A DNA stretch of 48,750 nucleotides from positions 1 through 48,750 of the forward strand of contig JABDGP010000016.1 in assembly GCA_013285945.1 (NCBI GenBank), in the 5' to 3' direction. Shown here piece after piece: positions 16,555 to 25,600 of this stretch. The stretch comes from Bacteroidota bacterium (GTDB lineage Bacteria; Bacteroidota; Bacteroidia; Cytophagales; Cyclobacteriaceae). The notes beneath the pieces are model-generated. The model did not search any database. It was not told the DNA's origin and saw only the letters and a program-made list of their open reading frames with translations. Within the stretch, counting starts at the first letter, position 1; every line of letters begins with the position of its first letter. Position numbers and translations under genes: made by a program.

Positions 16555-19500
16555 ATGAAGAACATTATTACTGGCATCATCGCGCTTGCCATATTTCCTA
16601 TTGGGCATCACTATGCACAGAGCAATAACTATCAATTACCAACTGTTATTCCTCCTTCTCCTGCCGTAATGAATTTTTTACGGTATGGAGAAATTCCTGT
16701 TGATTATAGTACTGGTGTACCGTCGATAAGCGTACCTCTCTACACAGTAAAATCACGGAAGCTTGAACTGCCAATAAGCATTTCCTATCATGCTGCCGGC
16801 ATAAAAGTGGATGACATAGCATCAACAGTTGGTCTTGGGTGGGTACTAAATGCTGGAGGGTTTGTTGCAGCAACCATTTTGTCTAAACCAGATGGCACGA
16901 ATAAACCCACTTACAAAACTACTGCTGCTTTTAATAGGGCCAGGGATAGTGTAAATAATTTAAGTAACAACTTGCAAAATTTCCGAGATTTTGGAGGTCA
17001 GGTAAGCCTTGAATTAACGTCGTATGACTGGCAGTCTGATCGCTATAATTTTCAATTGCCAAATGGGGAGTCTGGTGCATTTCGTTACGATTTTCTCACT
17101 AATAAATTAATTAAGGCCCCCTACAGTGGTGTTAAGATTGATGCTATAACATCAAATTCTATTGTAGGAGCGGGGTTTGTAATTACGGATGAAACAGGAG
17201 TAATCTATACATTCAACCTTCAGGCTCTCAATACTTATGCCCAAACCTGGGATCTAACCAGTATTGTGAGCGCGGATAAAGCAGATACAATTCGTTTCGT
17301 CTATAAAAATGTAGCTAACGCTTATACAACTCAGTCGTTTGTCTCATCAGTAGATGAGGGGGGCTATCCCACGCCAAATGGCAACAGTACATTTTTCGTA
17401 GCATCGTATCAATTCAGCAATTTCATTTCGAGCACCAATAATTCAACTGAAAGGCTGTTGGACAGCATTATTTCTTCCAACAGTGTTGTGAAGTTCACTG
17501 TGGCGGGAGACAGACAGGATATGGGAGTAAGTGCCTGCCCTTACCGCATTACTAATTTAACTGTTTATGACCGCTGGTCTGGTCAACAACTCAAGTCATT
17601 CACTTTTAATCAATCGTATTCCGGCGGCGTTCAGGGTGGTTACGCAAACAATAAGAGGTTGATGCTGAATGGAGTGTCTGTCGGTGGGAGTGATTCGAAG
17701 GCTGTCGAAAATTACAATTTTTCTTATAACCAACTGGAATTGCCGTTCCGTCCGGAAGAGGCGACCCCTGACCAGATACCTTATAGATTTAATGTAGATT
17801 ATTGGGGTTATTACAACGGTAGTCAAAGCAATTCTCTGCTTCCCTCCAGATTTGTTCCTATGGACGTTAGCTGTCAATGCCTTGGACCTGATGCTACAAT
17901 CCCTGGTTTTGTAGTTGGCAACAGGGATCCCGATCACAATTATGCTAGCGCGTGCATGCTTAATCAAATAAATTATCCAACTGGAGGAAAGACTGTTTTC
18001 GATTTTGAACCAAATTTTGCCTACGGATACAGCATAGCGGGGGTTAACTCTTATGGAAATGTTGGGGGCTTTCGAATCAGGCAAATAAGTAACTATACTA
18101 GTGATAATACTTTAGCAAGCTATAAGACCTATGAATATGACACTGGAATTACGAGGGTAATAGACCAGGATTTATACGGCTATACTCGCAGAGTATTTCA
18201 GGCTAATTCAGTGATACCTGGTGGCAGACTACTTATAACATCATCTCCAATGTTACCTTTAACAGCAGATAATGGACCGCCGGTTTTCTATAGCAAAGTC
18301 ATCGAATACAACGGTGATCCCGGTGGAAGTGTTGGCAAAACAGTATATAACTATAATGTTCCGCCTCCATTATTTCATGCGCCGTTTGTTCCACCCTTTC
18401 CAGATACAGAAGGTGTTTTTAATAATGGCGATGGGTTTGTTTACTGCGATCCTTTAGAATTAGATTTAGGCAATTACATCCCACGTTTATCAAGCAAGAT
18501 CGATTACAAAAATGTAAATGGAAAATTTATTCCCGTGAGTGAAACGGTAAATACCTATTCATCTTTCCTGTCTGATCAATATTACACCGGAATGCATGTT
18601 GCCCAACTTACGGATTATCCAGATGGTGATATACTGGATGACTATCATTGGTGCTTGTTGCCAGGTGACCCCGCTAGATCTCTGTTGACGGTTGGCGAGG
18701 ACGGCTGTTTTGATAACACCTATCAATACCCGTATTATTTGTATTCAATAGACATGCATGCAACTCAACTCGTAATCCTTCCAACGCAAACCTCGAACTA
18801 CCTCTTTTCGCCTGACGGCACACAAAGCATTGTAAGTACGACCAATTACGTGTATGGAAGCATTGCCAAATACACCTATGGTGCTCGAGCTCACACATCA
18901 CCCACAGATCAAACTCTTGTAAACAGCACCGGGGATTTAACAGAGACACGGACTAAGTACCCATTCGATTTTTCCTCTTCGGTTGTTGGTGGATCAAGCA
19001 ATGTCTATGATCAAATGGTCAGTCAGAATATTATTGCTCCAGTTGTTCAGGATAGTATTTTGATGAACAACATTTTTCTCGAGTCGAAGACTACCAATTA
19101 TCAGCAATGGAACGGCGCCAGTTTTCTCCCCCAGTCTATTCAATCGTTGCAGGCCGGAATGACCGCACAAGACACACGCATTGTCTTTAAAAATTACGAC
19201 AGCCATGGCAACATTATTGAGCTTCAAAAAGCGAACGACGTAGTTCATGTTTACTTGTGGGGTTACAGTGGAACCCATCCAGTAGTGGAAGTGGTTGGCT
19301 CAGATTATGCCACTGTTTCTGGGTTTGTCAACTTGAGTATGTTGAATAATGCGGGTAAATACACAGACGATCAGATACGCACTGAGCTCAATAAAATACG
19401 AACGGGGCTCGCTGCACTTGGAAAACCTGTACTGGTTACCACCTACACCTACCAGCCTCTTGTGGGAATCACAAGCCAGACCGATTCTAATGGCCAAATA

Positions 19501-19599
19501 ACCTACTATCAGTATGATACTTTTAACCGACTCTCTTATATAATGGACTCGAACTTGAATATCGTTAAAAGATACAGCTACAATTATCAAATGAAATAG
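16555..19599 (+). CDS. Exported RHS-like protein, N-terminal component of a split YD-repeat system
   Basis: A 1014-residue protein with a signal peptide (MKNIITGIIALAIFPIGHHYAQS). The first 120 residues (DYSTGVPSISVPLYTV, LPISISYHAAGIKVDDIAS, VGLGWVLNAGGFV) are the conserved opening seen in Bacteroidota RHS-type shell proteins. The middle is beta-rich with many YNF/YTF strands. The end holds YD-type repeats: QTDSNGQITYYQYDTFNRL. It lacks the RHS core and a toxin tip, so it is likely a shell or carrier piece acting with the two large proteins downstream. It is the first gene behind the promoter at 16472, and the next gene starts 29 bp after its stop. Export is by the general pathway; how the complex reaches target cells is unknown. 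Confidence 0.85.
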   Translation: MKNIITGIIALAIFPIGHHYAQSNNYQLPTVIPPSPAVMNFLRYGEIPVDYSTGVPSISVPLYTVKSRKLELPISISYHAAGIKVDDIASTVGLGWVLNAGGFVAATILSKPDGTNKPTYKTTAAFNRARDSVNNLSNNLQNFRDFGGQVSLELTSYDWQSDRYNFQLPNGESGAFRYDFLTNKLIKAPYSGVKIDAITSNSIVGAGFVITDETGVIYTFNLQALNTYAQTWDLTSIVSADKADTIRFVYKNVANAYTTQSFVSSVDEGGYPTPNGNSTFFVASYQFSNFISSTNNSTERLLDSIISSNSVVKFTVAGDRQDMGVSACPYRITNLTVYDRWSGQQLKSFTFNQSYSGGVQGGYANNKRLMLNGVSVGGSDSKAVENYNFSYNQLELPFRPEEATPDQIPYRFNVDYWGYYNGSQSNSLLPSRFVPMDVSCQCLGPDATIPGFVVGNRDPDHNYASACMLNQINYPTGGKTVFDFEPNFAYGYSIAGVNSYGNVGGFRIRQISNYTSDNTLASYKTYEYDTGITRVIDQDLYGYTRRVFQANSVIPGGRLLITSSPMLPLTADNGPPVFYSKVIEYNGDPGGSVGKTVYNYNVPPPLFHAPFVPPFPDTEGVFNNGDGFVYCDPLELDLGNYIPRLSSKIDYKNVNGKFIPVSETVNTYSSFLSDQYYTGMHVAQLTDYPDGDILDDYHWCLLPGDPARSLLTVGEDGCFDNTYQYPYYLYSIDMHATQLVILPTQTSNYLFSPDGTQSIVSTTNYVYGSIAKYTYGARAHTSPTDQTLVNSTGDLTETRTKYPFDFSSSVVGGSSNVYDQMVSQNIIAPVVQDSILMNNIFLESKTTNYQQWNGASFLPQSIQSLQAGMTAQDTRIVFKNYDSHGNIIELQKANDVVHVYLWGYSGTHPVVEVVGSDYATVSGFVNLSMLNNAGKYTDDQIRTELNKIRTGLAALGKPVLVTTYTYQPLVGITSQTDSNGQITYYQYDTFNRLSYIMDSNLNIVKRYSYNYQMK

Positions 19600-19628
19600 T
19601 ACTGCCTACATTATTAATTAGACATCTC

Positions 19629-22175
19629 ATGATAAAATATTTTGTATACTGTTTGAGAATTAGTTTAGCAAGTATCGCTTTACTATTTGCAGCAGTGGTG
19701 ACTTCAAAAGCTCAGTCTATTGATCGGGTCTATGGAAGTGACTGTGTCGGCAATCAAAATGAATTTGAATTTGACTGCTCCAATTGCACTTTTGTACAAT
19801 GGCAAATAAGTGGAAGTTATACTGTTGACAATGATTCGGGTGATGGAATAATTGACATGCATTGGAATAGCCCGGGAGCCAATTCAATTAAAGCCATATA
19901 TTCCGTTCCAGGATTAAGTTACAACCTTAATGTGGAGTATGATGTCACAGTTACGAGCCCGTTGACGCCAGCGGTGAGTTTACATATAACTTCCACACTT
20001 CCATCTCCGCTTTGTAGCAGCTCGTATATCCAGTTTGCTGCCGCTCCGACTAATGGAGGCACTGCTCCAACCTATGACTGGTACATAAATGGTACCTTCA
20101 TTAGCAGCAGTAGTTCCACCAATACTTTTGCTGCGTCCCATTGGTCAAACAACGATGCTGTTACTGTACAAATGGCTTCCAGCCTCAATTGCACAACATT
20201 GGCTTATGAAGGAGCAAGTGTCTCAAGTAGCCCTGTGACGATTGGTGTCTTTCAGCCTCCTGTTGGTACCTTGACTATTGCCAACCCCGGAACAATTTGT
20301 TCCCTTAATGGTACGAGCTCAAATCAAGTGCTGAATATGTTTGCCGATGCAACTGATAATAATAGCTCACCGATATATACAAACGTTCCAACTTATACTT
20401 GGCTGAGGAATGGTGTTATGGTTAATTCCAGTGAATATACCAGCACAATTCAGGGAAGCACCTATAACCCCAGTGCAAACCTTCAGGGTGGAGAGACAAT
20501 TCAATGTACACTTTTGTCTAATGATGTTTGCGCTTCCACCACACCATTAAAATCCAACGTTATTACAATTTCGACAATTTCTGCGGCTACACCGGTAGTC
20601 TCAATTTCGGCAGATAAGTCTGCAATTTGTAGTGGGGATGCGGTTACATTCACTTTTTCATCTGCTTACACACCGACCGGGCCATTTATTATTAATGGAA
20701 GTACTTCGCTAAGCCCAGGCCAAGCCTTTGTTTTCAACAACTATGACGGTTCAAATGTTAATGCGTCGGTGACTGTTTCTGGCTCATGTCTGGCTACAAC
20801 ACTAGCACAAGGTACTTTCGCAGGCTCACAGATCGCTATCCATCCTCTTCCGGTTGCATCGCTTTCTCCTGTAGGACAACTTAAGATATGTTCAACATGT
20901 ACACAGGTAATTTCAGCATCTGGCGATCAGGGCCCCAGCCAGTTTCAATGGTATAATGGCGGTGTTCCTATTCCAGCAGCCACTGCGTCTTCATACACCG
21001 CAGCGCTCGGTGGAACATACACTGCAGTAGCTACAACGACAGCATTTCCGTGCACGGGACATCCTTCAATTCCTCTTAACCTGGTAATTAATGTTGCCCC
21101 AATTGTTACAGTTAGTAATTCGTTTGCGTTGACTTTGCCAAATAATTCAATATCCATAACGGCGGCCGCCTCTGATCCAGATGGATCAATTCGTTCCGTT
21201 GCATGGGTACAGACCTCAGGATCAACAGTTACTTTATCCGGTGCAACGACAAACATATTGTCACTAAGTAATCTGGTAGCAGGGAGTTACGGGTTCAGAT
21301 TTACCGCTACTGATGATTTTGGTGAGTCAGTAAGTGTTATTACAACTGTTACCGTAAGCTATCCGCCCAACAATTATAATTATATACAAGAGTCAACTGT
21401 CGAAATCTCTGGCGAGATGGTGCCTTCCAACCTAGTGGGTTTGCCAGTGGAACAACTGAATGTGCACACCACTTATTTTGACGGCCTCGGTCGCCCGATG
21501 CAGAGTGTTACTACCCAGGGATCTCCTTTAAAACATGATATGGTTCAACCTGTTATTTATGACCCTTACGGAAGAGAGAGTAAAAAATATTTGCCCTATT
21601 CCCCAAATGACAACAGCGGTTATTATAAGACTGATCCGGTGGGACAAGTGAGTGGAAACTATTCAGGCTCACCACAGCAAATTTTTTATCAAGGTACCAC
21701 GAAGGTCGCAAGTGACTCGGCCTACGCAATGACCGCCTTCGAACCCAGTCCGTTAAATCGCGTGGCGAAGCAAGGTGCTCCGGGTATCAACTGGCAACCC
21801 GACGACAATCTTAATAGTACAACTGATCATACCGTTAAACACAGCTACGAAATTAACGGAGCAACCGATGTAATACTCTTCAAGTATGACCCCGTTACAG
21901 GATATGTTTCCACAGGGGCGGGTGCGCAACCAAGCTTTTATGGAGTCAATCAGTTGGTTGCCAATCGTAGTACTGATGAGCAGCAAAACGATGTGATTGA
22001 GTATGTCGACAAACTTGGCCGCACGGTTTGCAAAAAAGTGCAAAGCGGAACCGATGGCACTGTAAAACTTTATGCTAGCACTTACTACATCTATGATAAC
22101 CTAAATAATCTGGTGGTCGTCCTTCCTCCGGAGGCAATTAACAGTGCCTTAAGTTCACTCACCACACAAAATTGA
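19629..22175 (+). CDS. Exported Ig/PKD-like protein with C-terminal DUF6443-type RHS module
   Basis: An 848-residue protein with a signal peptide (residues 1-29, ending SKAQS). Several Ig-like, Ser/Thr-rich beta domains fill about 30-490, with Cys pairs such as CVGNQNEFEFDCSNC near the start. A PKD-like domain lies at about 490-575 (AAASDPDGSIRSVAWVQTSG, then FRFTATDDFGE). From about 580 the sequence matches the DUF6443-type module that usually forms the N-terminus of RHS-core proteins (NYIQESTVEI, TYFDGLGRPMQSV, VIYDPYGRESKKYLPYS). The adhesion-like domains suggest surface attachment. The RHS core itself is two genes downstream, so a normally single polypeptide seems to be split here. The stop lies 5 bp before the next start. 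Confidence 0.85.
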   Translation: MIKYFVYCLRISLASIALLFAAVVTSKAQSIDRVYGSDCVGNQNEFEFDCSNCTFVQWQISGSYTVDNDSGDGIIDMHWNSPGANSIKAIYSVPGLSYNLNVEYDVTVTSPLTPAVSLHITSTLPSPLCSSSYIQFAAAPTNGGTAPTYDWYINGTFISSSSSTNTFAASHWSNNDAVTVQMASSLNCTTLAYEGASVSSSPVTIGVFQPPVGTLTIANPGTICSLNGTSSNQVLNMFADATDNNSSPIYTNVPTYTWLRNGVMVNSSEYTSTIQGSTYNPSANLQGGETIQCTLLSNDVCASTTPLKSNVITISTISAATPVVSISADKSAICSGDAVTFTFSSAYTPTGPFIINGSTSLSPGQAFVFNNYDGSNVNASVTVSGSCLATTLAQGTFAGSQIAIHPLPVASLSPVGQLKICSTCTQVISASGDQGPSQFQWYNGGVPIPAATASSYTAALGGTYTAVATTTAFPCTGHPSIPLNLVINVAPIVTVSNSFALTLPNNSISITAAASDPDGSIRSVAWVQTSGSTVTLSGATTNILSLSNLVAGSYGFRFTATDDFGESVSVITTVTVSYPPNNYNYIQESTVEISGEMVPSNLVGLPVEQLNVHTTYFDGLGRPMQSVTTQGSPLKHDMVQPVIYDPYGRESKKYLPYSPNDNSGYYKTDPVGQVSGNYSGSPQQIFYQGTTKVASDSAYAMTAFEPSPLNRVAKQGAPGINWQPDDNLNSTTDHTVKHSYEINGATDVILFKYDPVTGYVSTGAGAQPSFYGVNQLVANRSTDEQQNDVIEYVDKLGRTVCKKVQSGTDGTVKLYASTYYIYDNLNNLVVVLPPEAINSALSSLTTQN

Positions 22176-22180
22176 TAACG

Positions 22181-22597
22181 ATGAAGAATTTACTATTACT
22201 TTTTATACCGATTGTCTTTTCTGTTCAGGCAATTGCACAAAACATTTCCACAATGAATCTCAATTGGAGTTCGACGCTTACATATAATAACACGGCAAGT
22301 CCAAGTGAGATACAATTCGTTAATGAAAATACGCAGCTGATCACCTATTCGGGTGACAGTATACAATGGGTAGCACAAGACGGCTCGATGAAGTATCGAT
22401 TGAAAATCAGTAAGGCAAATGGTACATGGAGTGATGTGTCACAACCCGGGTTAATGGTTTACGAAGTTGTCAACAACGATCTGCGGGGTGTGGTAAGGAT
22501 TGAAAGGGCTGATGAAATAAAAGTACACTTGATATTTACTACGCTGAGTACACCGCTGATTTATACACTGACTATTGACTCGATCAAAACATTTTAA
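22181..22597 (+). CDS. Small exported protein in the RHS operon
   Basis: A 138-residue protein with a signal peptide (MKNLLLLFIPIVFSVQAIAQ). The mature part is beta-rich (LNWSSTLTYNN, VRIERADEIKVHLIFTTL). I do not recognise a family. The open frame begins at TTG 22172, overlapping the previous stop, but ATG 22181 starts exactly at the signal peptide and is preferred. It sits 5 bp after one RHS component and 5 bp before the next, so expression is coupled to both. It may be a periplasmic chaperone or a plug for the RHS shell (inference). Confidence 0.75.
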   Translation: MKNLLLLFIPIVFSVQAIAQNISTMNLNWSSTLTYNNTASPSEIQFVNENTQLITYSGDSIQWVAQDGSMKYRLKISKANGTWSDVSQPGLMVYEVVNNDLRGVVRIERADEIKVHLIFTTLSTPLIYTLTIDSIKTF

Positions 22598-22602
22598 AGA
22601 AC

Positions 22603-25600
22603 ATGAAGACGATTTTCTATAGTGGCATTTTAGTGATTGTTTCAACGATGTCGTTGGTAAATGTAGCCAATGCCCAAGGCTCTGTGCCCGACCAGCAGGA
22701 GTTCACGGCGTTGAAAGCACTTTACGATAGTTTGGGTGGAAGCAGTTGGACAACAAAGACGAACTGGCCTGTTGCGGGCAGCTGGCCAAGTAGTGCTACA
22801 GCTGCGCAAATGAGTACATGGTATGGAATTACAGTTACCAATGGAGATGTGACAAGTGTTTCTTTCGCCACCAATAACCTGATAGGAAAAATTCCGTCAG
22901 CTGTTGGCGGACTCACCATGGTGAATACCCTGAGCATCACTGGCAACCCAGGAGTAGCTGGTCACATTCCTTCCGCTCTTGGGAGCATGACGGCATTAAA
23001 GACGATCTATATTTTTGGTTGCAGCCTTACAGGCACGATACCCGCCTCTCTGTTTAGTTTACCACAGTTGGGCGTATTGTGGTTGAACAGTAATAAACTT
23101 ACTGGATCGATACCCAGGGCTATCGGCGACGCCACGGCACTAACGAACCTGAATTTGAGTACCAATCAATTGACTGGGCCACTGCCCAATGAGCTATCCA
23201 ATTGCCATGGGCTGGCAACGTTGAATGTTAGCCTAAACCAACTTAGCACGTTGGAGCCACTAGGGGCGATGCCGGCTCTGAGTGCGTTCAGAATAAACAA
23301 CAATAGCTTTACGGGAGCAATCCCCGTTTGGGTAGGGCAGATGCCTGCGATGCAGGACTTAAGCTTGGGTAATAACAAATTCTCGGGCAATCTCCCCAGT
23401 TCACTAAGTAGCCTACAGAGTCTTACCAATTTTTCGTTTGGCAATAACCAGATCACTGGCCCTCTGCCTGATGCTACTAATTTTAAGAACATGTTGACGT
23501 TTGATGTGAGCAATAATAAAATGTCCGGCACGATTCCGCTGACTTACACGAATTTAAGTAAGTGTACATCCTTTAATATCAATACAAACCAATTCACCGG
23601 TGTATTGCCCGATAATTTATTTGCTTCGTGGACAAAAGTAAACACTATTAATGTATTAGGTAATCATTTCTCAGGATCCTTCCCATCGTCGGTTGGGAGT
23701 TGTACCCTATTAGTAAGTCTATGCGGAACTACAAATTCATTTACCAGTCTCCCTGCTTCTATTTTAAGTCTGTCTGCATTGCGAGCATTGCAATTTGAAA
23801 ACAATCAACTCACCGCCATTCCCAACTTGGCAAACCATCCTAACAAGGCAAACCTTTCAATTACGATCAGGACTAACCACCTTGATTTTTCACAACTGGA
23901 GCCATTGATTGGCAGTGGGCTGCCTGCATTCAGTTACTCGCCACAAACCATTAGCGATGTAACCAGCATTACGTACCAGGCGAATGATACACTGAAAATA
24001 CCTGCACGACCTTTTGGCACTTCAAGTACAATCACCTGGCAAAAGCAACAGGCCAACGGCACTTGGGCGACCATCAACAGCAGCAACAACGACCCCTCGC
24101 AGAAAACCTTCCGCCAAAACAGCGCAGCGATTTCGAATGAAGGCACCTACCAGTGGATCATGACCAACACTATAGTAACTGGACTTAGTAGTCTTAGCAG
24201 CAGTCCGATTACAGTAGCAACGACTACTCAGGTAGCAATGAATAAATGGGCATTTCAATATCAGTATGACACCCGGAGAAGAGTGACGGCCAAGCGCGTG
24301 CCTGGAGCTGACTGGGTATATATGGTATATGACGCAAGGGATAGATTGGTACTTACCCAGGATGGAAATCAACGGCTAAGCAATCAGTGGATATTCACGA
24401 AATATGATGCGCTGAACCGGCCGGTAAGTACGGGCATTTATAGCCCGGGCAGTGCGATCAGTCAGGCAGCCATGCAGGCTAACGTCAACAGCTATTACAA
24501 TTCCATTAGTACTAATGGAGGAAATTTGTATGAGACATACATAGGAACAGGTAATACACATGGCTATGACGACAAATCATTCCCTCCCGTGACAGATGCA
24601 AGCCAGTACCTCACAGTGACATATTATGACAACTATTCATTTTTGAACAATGATAATGAATACGCTTACGTTGCAATCGATGCACCTTCACAGTTAGTAG
24701 GCGGGGTCACTTACAATCAACCAACAGCAAACAACAGCACGGTGACAGGAAAAGTAACCGGCAGCAAGGTAAAAGTACTCGGTGCAGATTTGTACTGGCT
24801 GCAAAGCGTGAATTATTACGATGACAAGTACAGAGTGATACAAACCATTTCTGACCATCAACGAAACGGGCAACAGCGTACAACAAACATATATGACTTT
24901 GTTGGCAAAGTACTTGCAACAAAAACCTCTGACATGAAACGAGTTACTTGGACAGATATGGTGAATGTATCTGTGCTTGGCAATAAATTGGTTGCCAATG
25001 GAGGGGTGTGTTCTAACGCAGGGGCGGTTTCAGTGGAACAAATACCGTCACCCTCCGCACCGAGCACTTTGGGGAATGGCTGGGTAGAAGTAACCGTATC
25101 TGAGATTGACCCCAATTCGAAAAGAGAGATCGGACTTTCGAGTACCGATGCTAATGCAAGCTATACCTCGATCAACTATGGTTGGTTTATCCAAGGTAGT
25201 AGTGCCGCAGTATTTGAAAATGGTAGTCAAAGCACTAGCGTTACCATAGTTCAGGGTGATATACTCCGCGTGGAGCGAGTGGGTATTACGAGTACTAATT
25301 CTGTCGGCACTATTGTGTATAAGAAGAATGGAGTACTCGTGCGTACTTCGACAATTCCTTCGTCCACAATGTTAATGGCCGACAATTCATTTTGCGGCAC
25401 CAATGGCACGTTGCTGAATGTGCGTACTTCGATAGCCACAGTTACTGAAACAATCACTAGAACATTTGATTACGATCATGTTGGACGTCTCGTGCATACT
25501 TGGCACAGCGTGAATGGAGCTGCAGCAATCTTGCTGGCAGCAAATGAGTACAATGAGATAGGGCAAATTGTAACCAAGAAACTGCACAGCACCAATAGCG